DNA of 8,658 bases from Candidatus Woesearchaeota archaeon (GTDB lineage Archaea; Nanoarchaeota; Nanoarchaeia; UBA10117; ARS21). The stretch covers positions 1 through 8,658 of the forward strand of contig NZAU01000180.1 of the NCBI GenBank assembly GCA_002686215.1, given 5' to 3'. Position numbers and translations under genes: made by a program. The notes under the pieces are model-generated. The model ran no database searches. It was not told where the DNA came from and saw nothing but the letters and a program-made list of their open reading frames with translations. Below are positions 1-3,544 of this stretch, one piece after another; positions within the stretch are counted from its first letter, which is position 1; each line of letters opens with the position of its first letter.

Positions 1-114
1 AACCGGAGGGTCTACCTTCAGTCTAGCATCCTATGGGGAGGGTGGACGGATTGTGGACAGTCCGGGAACTGGCACAGTGGGAACCGCCGGGTCGCCTTCT
101 TATGCCTATACTGT
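1..114. other. G+C-rich non-coding leader of the island
   Basis: I see no convincing gene here. The stretch is rich in GGG and CCG runs. It contains a short inverted repeat, GGACAGTCC (55-63), and the 12-mer TGGCACAGTGGG (70-81), which returns at 1423-1434 beyond the last island gene. A TATACT box at 107-112 probably serves the gene that follows. The style resembles intergenic DNA of a G+C-rich cyanobacterium or one of its phages, but that is an impression, not a match. Confidence 0.4.
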
Positions 115-119
115 ATGGG
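107..119 (+). promoter_or_regulatory. Putative -10 box and transcript start for the first island gene
   Basis: TATACT at 107-112 matches the sigma70 -10 consensus at five of six positions. By the spacing seen at the next three genes, transcription would start near G119. The following bases, GTACCAAACAAACAAACCGC, are purine-poor and rich in CAAAC, like the AGTTCAAAC leaders downstream. No -35 box is visible at 16-18 bases upstream. If this start is right, ATG115 lies upstream of the transcript. Confidence 0.4.
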
Positions 120-504
120 TACCAAACAAACAAACCGCTTGACCGATTCTCTCTCCAACCTCACCGCTATCGCTGCCGACCTTAACGCTGCCGGCAAACC
201 CGTTACCATCAAACGTTTGAAGACTCGCAAGATGCGGAAAGGAGAAGGGATGACCCGCAACGCTCAACACGGTGCCGGGCGTGCTATGGGATCGGTGAAC
301 GGTACGGATCGCCAAACCGCCTCTCATGCTGTTGGCGGTGGTAAGGGTGCCACGATCACCCGGCAGGTTGGTATCGGTGCTCAGATGGTGAAGAACCTGG
401 ATCAAGTGAAGCGCAACGCTGCTGCTACCTATGCCGCCGATCGCCGCGCCGCTGCTAAGGAACGCCTGATGGGGAAGATCGATGATGTGCTTGCATCCCT
501 GTGA
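115..504 (+). CDS. Small basic protein of unknown function (129 aa, or 121 aa from TTG139)
   Basis: I do not recognise this protein. From ATG115 it encodes 129 residues rich in Lys, Arg, Ala and Gly. There is a basic stretch around residues 29-45 (TIKRLKTRKMRKGEG), a Gly-rich middle (about 73-90), and an Ala/Arg/Lys-rich C-terminus that is probably helical (about 92-128). This could suit nucleic-acid binding, but no motif proves it. The start is uncertain: a TATACT box at 107-112 would place the transcript start near 119, after ATG115. The in-frame TTG at 139 then becomes attractive, because it would have a leader of about 20 bases resembling those of the next three genes. There is no Shine-Dalgarno sequence at either start. 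Codon use is G+C-rich, unlike the baseplate genes. The 3' end carries the -35 region of the next gene's promoter. Confidence 0.62.
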   Translation: MGTKQTNRLTDSLSNLTAIAADLNAAGKPVTIKRLKTRKMRKGEGMTRNAQHGAGRAMGSVNGTDRQTASHAVGGGKGATITRQVGIGAQMVKNLDQVKRNAAATYAADRRAAAKERLMGKIDDVLASL

Positions 505-541
505 TGGATGCTGTACGATAACCACAGTTCAAACCAAACCG
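491..541 (+). promoter_or_regulatory. Promoter and SD-less leader of the 75-aa gene
   Basis: The -10 box is TACGAT (514-519), with a weak -35 TTGCAT (491-496) at a 17-base spacing. The -35 lies inside the end of the preceding gene. Six bases after the -10 comes AGTTCAAAC, beginning at A526, the expected transcript start. The leader AGTTCAAACCAAACCG is 16 bases and has no Shine-Dalgarno sequence. The same layout recurs at 782 and 1089, which is the main support for it. Confidence 0.6.
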
Positions 542-769
542 ATGCAAGTTCAATCCCTGGGCGCAAACAAGACACAGGTGGACCTGGCAGACGGAACCTC
601 AGTGTTTTTCTCATACAAGACACCGGTGGCAGCACTGGTGCCCGGTAAGGGATGGATCCGCACCAGCACCCGCTACAGCGTCACCACAACAAAGCACATC
701 AACCAATGGATTCAGGCACCCGCGACAGAAGTGGATCAGTGGGACATCGATCAATTGGTTGCCTTCTGA
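542..769 (+). CDS. Small phage-type protein with SY-TPVA and TTTKHIN-W motifs (75 aa)
   Basis: The protein begins MQVQSLGANKTQVDLADG and carries VFFSYKTPVA (residues 21-30), then RTSTRYSVTTTKHINQW (40-56), and ends in an acidic tail (about 62-75). The pairing of a beta-rich SY-TPVA segment with a YS-TT-HIN-W segment recurs in small phage and bacterial proteins of unknown function, which I recall as a DUF family (possibly DUF8033, not checked). No catalytic residues are evident. I chose ATG542 over the in-frame ATG482 because the predicted transcript starts at 526 and because 482 would overlap the preceding gene. A promoter with the shared AGTTCAAAC leader sits directly upstream, and the next gene's -35 box lies in this gene's 3' end. 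It is probably transcribed as its own unit. Confidence 0.75.
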   Translation: MQVQSLGANKTQVDLADGTSVFFSYKTPVAALVPGKGWIRTSTRYSVTTTKHINQWIQAPATEVDQWDIDQLVAF

Positions 770-810
770 CCCATCATCCTGTAGGATAAGCACAGTTCAA
801 ACGAACCCCG
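759..810 (+). promoter_or_regulatory. Promoter and SD-less leader of the 78-aa gene
   Basis: The -35 box TTGCCT (759-764) is 17 bases from the -10 box TAGGAT (782-787). Six bases later AGTTCAAAC begins at A794. The leader AGTTCAAACGAACCCCG is 17 bases, with no Shine-Dalgarno sequence. The -10, spacing and AGTTCAAAC match the copies at 514 and 1089. Confidence 0.6.
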
Positions 811-1047
811 ATGATCTACTCCCCCGCCTCCTCCATCGATGATCGCTCCCGCGTATGGGTAGGACGCCTTCCTGATCACGATGCTGAGATGCTCATCAGC
901 AGTCAGACTCCTCCCTCCTGCGGATCGTCTGCCTGGTTTGTGTCTGCCCGTGAGAGCGCCCGGTCTGAGGTTCCCGACATCATCGGCACCGATGGTTGCA
1001 ATGGTTGCATCGTGTGGGCGAAGTCCCTCCAAGGATCTAAGATCTGA
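811..1047 (+). CDS. Hypothetical 78-aa protein, SD-less start
   Basis: I do not recognise this product. It begins MIYSPASSIDDRSRVWVGRL and contains a Ser-rich middle (about residues 29-52) and three cysteines (37, 63, 66), the last two as CNGC near the C-terminus. Two cysteines spaced CxxC could bind metal or form a disulfide, but one pair is weak evidence. There is no signal peptide or membrane segment. The best support that it is a gene is its placement: it starts 17 bases after the predicted transcript start of a promoter shared with its neighbours, and a terminator-like hairpin follows its stop by 14 bases. Other frames are open here too, as expected in G+C-rich DNA, so the call is moderate. 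Confidence 0.52.
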   Translation: MIYSPASSIDDRSRVWVGRLPDHDAEMLISSQTPPSCGSSAWFVSARESARSEVPDIIGTDGCNGCIVWAKSLQGSKI

Positions 1048-1061
1048 TTTTCTTAAGATTC

Positions 1062-1082
1062 GGGGGGTTGAATCCCCCCTTT
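1062..1082 (+). terminator. G/C hairpin terminator with a short T run
   Basis: Six G (1062-1067), the loop TTGAAT (1068-1073) and six C (1074-1079) form a perfect stem, followed by TTT (1080-1082). It sits 14 bases after the stop of the 78-aa gene and would separate it from the next gene. The T run is short, so termination may be partial. Its loop also supplies the only candidate -35 box for the next promoter. Confidence 0.6.
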
Positions 1083-1116
1083 CTGTGCTACCATTAACTC
1101 AGTTCAAACAAAGCAG
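1068..1116 (+). promoter_or_regulatory. Promoter and SD-less leader of the winged-helix gene
   Basis: The -10 box TACCAT (1089-1094) is preceded by TGC (1086-1088), giving an extended -10. AGTTCAAAC begins six bases later, at A1101. The 16-base leader AGTTCAAACAAAGCAG leads straight into ATG1117. The only -35 candidate, TTGAAT (1068-1073), is just 15 bases away and lies in the terminator loop, so the extended -10 may compensate. Confidence 0.55.
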
Positions 1117-1416
1117 ATGTTCACCTCCCTCACCAACCGCTCCTCCTTCGGTGCCACCTATCAGTGGGCGATCCTGTCAGTCCTTCCTATGGATGACGGC
1201 GACGACGGTATGGCACAGGATGGGATGCGCCCCACCGACATCAATGCCGCTCTGGGGATGCCTAATGAGGCACGCACTGGTCTCTCAATGCTCCTTAAGG
1301 TTATGGCAGCACAGGGACTGATCAAGCGTCATGAACTCGGTCCCCGCTGGGTAGAGTACACCCGCCTGATGCCTCTCCGCAAGCGGGAGCGCATCGCCCG
1401 CTGGTTGTGGCAGTGA
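1117..1416 (+). CDS. Small winged-helix-like protein, possible DNA-binding regulator (99 aa)
   Basis: The middle of the protein resembles a winged helix-turn-helix domain. There is a first helix around residues 13-23, then RPTDINAALGMP (39-50) as helix 2 and turn, and a long helix EARTGLSMLLKVMAAQGLIK (51-70). RHELGPRWVEYTRL (71-84) follows in the wing position. The pattern 'LxMLLKxMxxQGLIKR' is typical of MarR- or replication-type winged helices, where the recognition helix precedes a 'GLI' strand. The C-terminus is strongly basic (RKRERIAR, 89-96). Length suits a stand-alone domain. It is the last gene of the island and has the same promoter and AGTTCAAAC leader as genes 2 and 3, so it could act on those promoters, itself included; this is inference. 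The start is fixed by the leader. Confidence 0.7.
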   Translation: MFTSLTNRSSFGATYQWAILSVLPMDDGDDGMAQDGMRPTDINAALGMPNEARTGLSMLLKVMAAQGLIKRHELGPRWVEYTRLMPLRKRERIARWLWQ

Positions 1417-1574
1417 GTCAGGTGGCACAGTGGGTGGGTGTTGGGCAGTGCCCGCGCCCCCCGCGTTCGCCCCTGGCGGCGCGTGTGGCTAAAATCGATG
1501 GGTCCCTGTAAGCTATAAAGTCTTGCTTTCGCGACCTATTTGTATAACTCCCCACTTTTCTATATAAACCAAGA
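1417..1574. other. Intergenic stretch at the composition change
   Basis: No gene is visible. The left half is very G+C-rich and holds TGGCACAGTGGG (1423-1434), a copy of the 12-mer at 70-81, then GGGC-AGT-GCCC (1443-1453) and a loose GCGCC/GGCGC inverted repeat (1454-1458 with 1478-1482). From about 1490 it turns A+T-rich and contains promoter-like words: TATAAC (1543-1548) and TATATAAA (1561-1568), the latter partly like a T4 late box. None has a good partner element, so the promoter of the next gene stays undefined. Confidence 0.5.
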
Positions 1575-1763
1575 ATGGAAAACGAAATACCTCATATGCA
1601 AAAAAATCCCGGAGAAAATTTTTCGACTGTAGAGGTCGATCCTGTAACAGGGGAGTATGTTATAAAGGTGCCCGAATGGATCATCTCAGAGTTTGGGTGG
1701 TATGAGGGCACGGAGGTTAATATGGAAGTAGATGGTGATTCTATACTGATAACCGAACTCTGA
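1575..1763 (+). CDS. AbrB/SpoVT-like small DNA-binding protein (62 aa)
   Basis: Residues 18-62 read as a swapped-hairpin AbrB domain: VEVDPVTGEYVIKVPEWII (20-38), then SEFGWYEGTEVNMEVDGDSI (39-58), ending ILITEL. The order 'beta strand, PEWII, xGWxxGTxV, beta strand' is that of MazE/SpoVT/AbrB proteins, which bind DNA as dimers, often as antitoxins or transition regulators. Similar short proteins occur in marine T4-like phages. No toxin gene is adjacent, so a regulator seems likelier than an antitoxin. ATG1575 and ATG1596 are both possible: the second still keeps the whole domain, and neither has a Shine-Dalgarno sequence. The gene ends just before a promoter framed by inverted repeats, so it may regulate the glycosyltransferase gene; that is inference. 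Confidence 0.78.
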   Translation: MENEIPHMQKNPGENFSTVEVDPVTGEYVIKVPEWIISEFGWYEGTEVNMEVDGDSILITEL

Positions 1764-1764
1764 G

Positions 1765-1782
1765 GTTTACAATAGAGTAAAC
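1765..1782. repeat. Inverted repeat over the -35 box, possible operator
   Basis: GTTTAC (1765-1770), a six-base spacer, then GTAAAC (1777-1782) form a perfect inverted repeat. It overlaps the -35 box TTTACA (1766-1771) of the glycosyltransferase promoter, a place where a bound dimer would block RNA polymerase. It begins two bases after the AbrB-like gene stops. It is too weak and lacks the T run to be a terminator. Confidence 0.45.
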
Positions 1783-1801
1783 TTGGAGTATAATTACTTT
1801 T
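1766..1801 (+). promoter_or_regulatory. Near-consensus sigma70 promoter for the glycosyltransferase gene
   Basis: The -35 box TTTACA (1766-1771, five of six) is 17 bases from a perfect TATAAT (1789-1794). Transcription is expected near 1801, giving a leader of about 33 bases with no Shine-Dalgarno sequence. This is the best host-type promoter in the window, which suggests transcription by unmodified host RNA polymerase early or mid infection, in contrast to the late boxes downstream. Confidence 0.75.
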
Positions 1802-1814
1802 GAATCGATTCAAA
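1799..1814. repeat. 16-base perfect palindrome at the predicted transcript start, possible operator
   Basis: TTTGAATCGATTCAAA is a perfect 16-base palindrome centred between 1806 and 1807, lying over the expected transcript start of the glycosyltransferase promoter. Part of it continues as ATTCAAATTCAAAC. Perfect palindromes here are typical operator sites for dimeric repressors. The adjacent AbrB-like protein is the obvious candidate ligand, but this is unproven. Confidence 0.5.
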
Positions 1815-1833
1815 TTCAAACTTGACTTAAGTT

Positions 1834-2595
1834 ATGGCAAAAGGATTTACAGTAAAAGCAAAGTCGCCCGTTGTCAAAAAACCCGCAGAGGTCGAATGGG
1901 ATTTTGCGAAAGCAAGAGAGATGGTCAAAGGAAAGACCATTGTATTCTGTCTCCCAGGACGCGGTGTTTCATACACGTATCTGAAGAACTTTGTACAACT
2001 GTGTTTTGATCTTGTACAGTCTGGAGCAAGTATTCAGATTTCACAGGACTATAGTTCTATGGTGAACTTTGCACGTTGTAAGTGTTTAGGTGCTAATGTT
2101 CTGCGTGGACCTGATCAGAAACCGTGGGATGGTAAACTGAAATATGATTATCAATTGTGGATTGATAGTGATATTGTATTCAACACTGAGAAGTTCTATC
2201 AGTTGGTATTGATGGACAAAGATATTGCAAGTGGTTGGTATTGTACCGAAGACGGTCAAACCACCAGTGTTGCACATTGGATGGATGAAGATGACTTCCG
2301 AAACAATGGTGGTGTTATGAACCACGAAACCTTGGAGAGTATTGCCAAGCGTAAGAAACCCTTCACTGTAGACTATGCAGGTTTCGGTTGGTTGTTAATT
2401 AAGAATGGTGTCTTTGAGCACGACGAGATTAAGTATCCTTGGTTTGCACCGAAGATGCAAGTCTTTGAGTCTGGTGAAGTACAAGATATGTGTGGAGAGG
2501 ATGTATCATTCTGTCTGGATGCAAAAGAAGCAGGATTTGAGATTTGGTGTGATCCTCGCGTCAGAGTTGGTCACGAGAAGTCTCGTGTGATCTGA
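1834..2595 (+). CDS. GT-A-fold glycosyltransferase (253 aa)
   Basis: This probably transfers a sugar from a nucleotide-sugar donor. The fold signs are KTIVFCLPGRGVSYTYLKN (residues 34-52, first strand and helix), NFARCKCLG (78-86, the donor-side 'ARN' region), and YDYQLWIDSDIVF (104-116), where D111-S112-D113 is the DxD metal and nucleotide-sugar site. YAGFGWLLIKNGVF (181-194) follows, and GEDVSFCLDAKEAGFEIWCDPRVRVGHE (221-248) supplies the GED catalytic-type motif and the closing histidine usual in GT2-like enzymes. Length fits a single catalytic domain without membrane segments, so a cytoplasmic enzyme. Target unknown: phage virion protein, DNA base, or host surface glycan are all possible. 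It has its own sigma70 promoter, and the next gene starts one base after its stop, suggesting co-translation. Confidence 0.92.
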   Translation: MAKGFTVKAKSPVVKKPAEVEWDFAKAREMVKGKTIVFCLPGRGVSYTYLKNFVQLCFDLVQSGASIQISQDYSSMVNFARCKCLGANVLRGPDQKPWDGKLKYDYQLWIDSDIVFNTEKFYQLVLMDKDIASGWYCTEDGQTTSVAHWMDEDDFRNNGGVMNHETLESIAKRKKPFTVDYAGFGWLLIKNGVFEHDEIKYPWFAPKMQVFESGEVQDMCGEDVSFCLDAKEAGFEIWCDPRVRVGHEKSRVI

Positions 2596-2596
2596 T

Positions 2597-2758
2597 ATGA
2601 AGCAGGAGTATTATACAATTCTCCATAGGGGTGAAGTACTGTTTGAGGACTTGACCGAAGCTGAATATTTTGATAAACTTACAGACCTAGCAGAGGACTT
2701 CTACTCTTCTGGGTCTCCGAACCCCTCGGAACTTGAAACTAAAATTACGACAGACTAA
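2597..2758 (+). CDS. Conserved small acidic phage protein (53 aa)
   Basis: The sequence begins MKQEYYTILHRGEVLFEDLT, continues EAEYFDKLTDLAEDFYSSGS and ends with an acidic tail. It is short and acidic, with two predicted strands (YYTILHRGEVLFEDL, residues 5-19) followed by a helix (21-36). I recall near-identical small hypothetical proteins from marine T4-like phages ('YYTVLHRGE-FEDLTEEEYFD'), but could not search. The ATG follows the glycosyltransferase stop by one base, so translation is probably coupled. No independent promoter is visible. Codon use matches the phage genes around it. Function unknown; a small regulatory or adaptor protein is as far as the sequence allows. Confidence 0.76.
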   Translation: MKQEYYTILHRGEVLFEDLTEAEYFDKLTDLAEDFYSSGSPNPSELETKITTD

Positions 2759-2760
2759 TT

Positions 2761-2910
2761 ATGGCACGATCTAAAGTTGGACTTTCTGGTGAGAAATTCG
2801 TAGAATCCAAACCGAAGAAGACTCGTCAAGGGTCCGGAAAAAACACGAAGTACGCCGCTTCTTCTCGCAATAACGCTAAGAAAGCATATCGCGGACAAGG
2901 TAGGAAATGA
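2761..2910 (+). CDS. Conserved small, highly basic phage protein (49 aa)
   Basis: The sequence begins MARSKVGLSGEKFVESKPKK, continues TRQGSGKNTKYAASSRNNAK and ends KAYRGQGRK. About a third of its residues are Lys or Arg and it has no acidic patch beyond two Glu. It looks disordered, like a nucleic-acid- or virion-associated peptide. I recognise the pattern 'MARSKVGLSGE-VESKPKKTRQG-GKNTKY' from marine T4-like phages, where it is kept as a conserved protein without known role. It starts two bases after the preceding stop and ends eight bases before a strong terminator, so it is the last gene of the glycosyltransferase transcript. Its start is fixed by the tight spacing, with no Shine-Dalgarno sequence. 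Confidence 0.8.
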   Translation: MARSKVGLSGEKFVESKPKKTRQGSGKNTKYAASSRNNAKKAYRGQGRK

Positions 2911-2917
2911 ATACAAG

Positions 2918-2941
2918 GAGGGGCATTGACCCCTCTTTTTT
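2918..2941 (+). terminator. Strong intrinsic terminator after the 49-aa gene
   Basis: GAGGGG (2918-2923), a six-base loop CATTGA, and CCCCTC (2930-2935) form a perfect six-pair stem followed by six T (2936-2941). Its stop-proximal place, G/C stem and T run are classic for factor-independent termination. It should end transcripts from the sigma70 promoter at 1766. Confidence 0.88.
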
Positions 2942-2949
2942 AATAAATA
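2942..2949 (+). promoter_or_regulatory. T4-type late promoter for the 171-aa protein
   Basis: AATAAATA differs from the T4 late consensus TATAAATA only at the first base. It begins at the base after the terminator's T run and 21 bases before ATG2970, so transcription would start near 2955 with a short leader. T4 late promoters need only this box, read by the phage sigma gp55 with its clamp; the window does not contain gene 55. Confidence 0.7.
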
Positions 2950-2969
2950 CCTAAAAACAAATTAGTAAG

Positions 2970-3485
2970 ATGAAATCATATAAGCAGTTTGTGACAGAAG
3001 CATATGCACATTCTGAAACCATCAATGAATTTAATGTTGGCAACTTTGCAAGAGATAGAGTTAATGATATGAGGCAAGGATTTAGAAATTTTAGACAGAA
3101 TCCAGTCCGATCCATACGTCAAGGTGCTATGGGTCTTGGAAAGTATGAAGTGAAATCTCAAGCAGTAAATCCAGTTATTAATACCCTTAAAAAAGCAACA
3201 GGTAATAAACCAGTAACGAATGCTGTACTTGATACTGCTGGTTTTGTTGCACCATCATTGAGTTGGAAAGGTGCTGCTAGAGGTGCTGCTAGAGTATTAG
3301 CACCTCTTGCTAAACCTGCACTTGCTGCTGGAGCATTGATTTTAGCAACTCCTCAACGTGCTGGTGGATATGATCAAGTAACAGGACCTAATGCATTCGA
3401 CAATCACCCCTCTCGTCGTAAGAAGAATCAAACTCCTCAACCTAGCAATCAAACTCCTCAACCTCGTATAAGAGCAGGATACTAA
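2970..3485 (+). CDS. Putative head-packaged internal protein with capsid-targeting sequence (171 aa)
   Basis: The N-terminus MKSYKQFVTEA matches the capsid-targeting sequence of T4 internal proteins (MKTYQEFIAE-A) at M, K, Y, F, E and A. In T4 this peptide brings proteins into the prohead core and is cut off by protease gp21. A cut after E10 would fit; a second gp21-type site, I-N-E (18-20), lies just after. Next come a basic segment (residues 29-51, six Arg), a middle domain, and an Ala-rich hydrophobic stretch (102-127) that may touch membrane. The C-terminus has a doubled NQTPQP (153-158, 160-165) and RRKK (149-152). The gene has its own late promoter. Inferred role: carried in the capsid with DNA and perhaps ejected into the host. 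What it does there is unknown. Confidence 0.85.
   Translation: MKSYKQFVTEAYAHSETINEFNVGNFARDRVNDMRQGFRNFRQNPVRSIRQGAMGLGKYEVKSQAVNPVINTLKKATGNKPVTNAVLDTAGFVAPSLSWKGAARGAARVLAPLAKPALAAGALILATPQRAGGYDQVTGPNAFDNHPSRRKKNQTPQPSNQTPQPRIRAGY
3270..3293 (+). repeat. Tandem 12-base duplication in the 171-aa gene
   Basis: GGTGCTGCTAGA occurs twice without a gap (3270-3281, 3282-3293), encoding GAARGAAR at the start of the Ala-rich segment. In-frame duplication suggests slippage in a low-complexity coding region. Confidence 0.8.
3426..3464 (+). repeat. 18-base direct repeat in the 171-aa gene
   Basis: AATCAAACTCCTCAACCT occurs at 3426-3443 and again at 3447-3464, three bases apart, encoding NQTPQP-S-NQTPQP. 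The copies are identical at DNA level, so the duplication is recent or actively kept uniform. Confidence 0.85.
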
Positions 3486-3514
3486 ACTGATAGGGATAGC
3501 AACCCCTTTAAAAG

Positions 3515-3539
3515 TTCTGATTTCAGTGTAAATCAGGAG
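3515..3539 (+). promoter_or_regulatory. Hairpin overlapping the ribosome site of the 88-aa gene
   Basis: CTGATTT (3517-3523) pairs perfectly with AAATCAG (3530-3536) across a six-base loop, and U-G and U-A pairs could extend it to 3515-3538. The Shine-Dalgarno AGGAG (3535-3539), six bases before ATG3545, is partly inside the stem. The structure could limit ribosome access, as RBS hairpins do in some T4 genes. A weak AGGG/CCCT hairpin (3492-3507) lies upstream and may be a leaky terminator. Confidence 0.55.
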
Positions 3540-3544
3540 CTACA

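Noticed and set aside
106..525. Long open frame on the - strand opposite the first island gene (139 codons)
   Set aside because: It is antisense to a better-supported + strand gene, its product has no domain pattern, and no promoter or ribosome site fits. Open antisense frames are expected in G+C-rich coding DNA.
482..541. Upstream start ATG482 for the 75-aa gene
   Set aside because: It overlaps the previous gene, lies before the predicted transcript start at 526, and its extra 20 residues are Cys-rich and unlike the rest.
881..1321. 146-codon + strand frame across two island genes
   Set aside because: It runs through the hairpin and promoter at 1062-1116 and overlaps two genes that have the shared leader. 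The product is Pro/Ser/Arg-rich without a recognisable fold.
1454..1482. GCGCC/GGCGC inverted repeat as a terminator for the island
   Set aside because: The stem is five pairs with a 19-base loop and no T run follows; such pairings arise easily in this G+C-rich stretch.
1563..1570. TATAAACC as a late promoter for the AbrB-like gene
   Set aside because: It matches only six of eight late-box positions and would start transcription at or beyond ATG1575.
1575..1763. AbrB-like protein as the antitoxin of a toxin-antitoxin pair
   Set aside because: No toxin-like gene (PemK/MazF, VapC or similar) is adjacent on either strand; the neighbours are an intergenic stretch and a glycosyltransferase.
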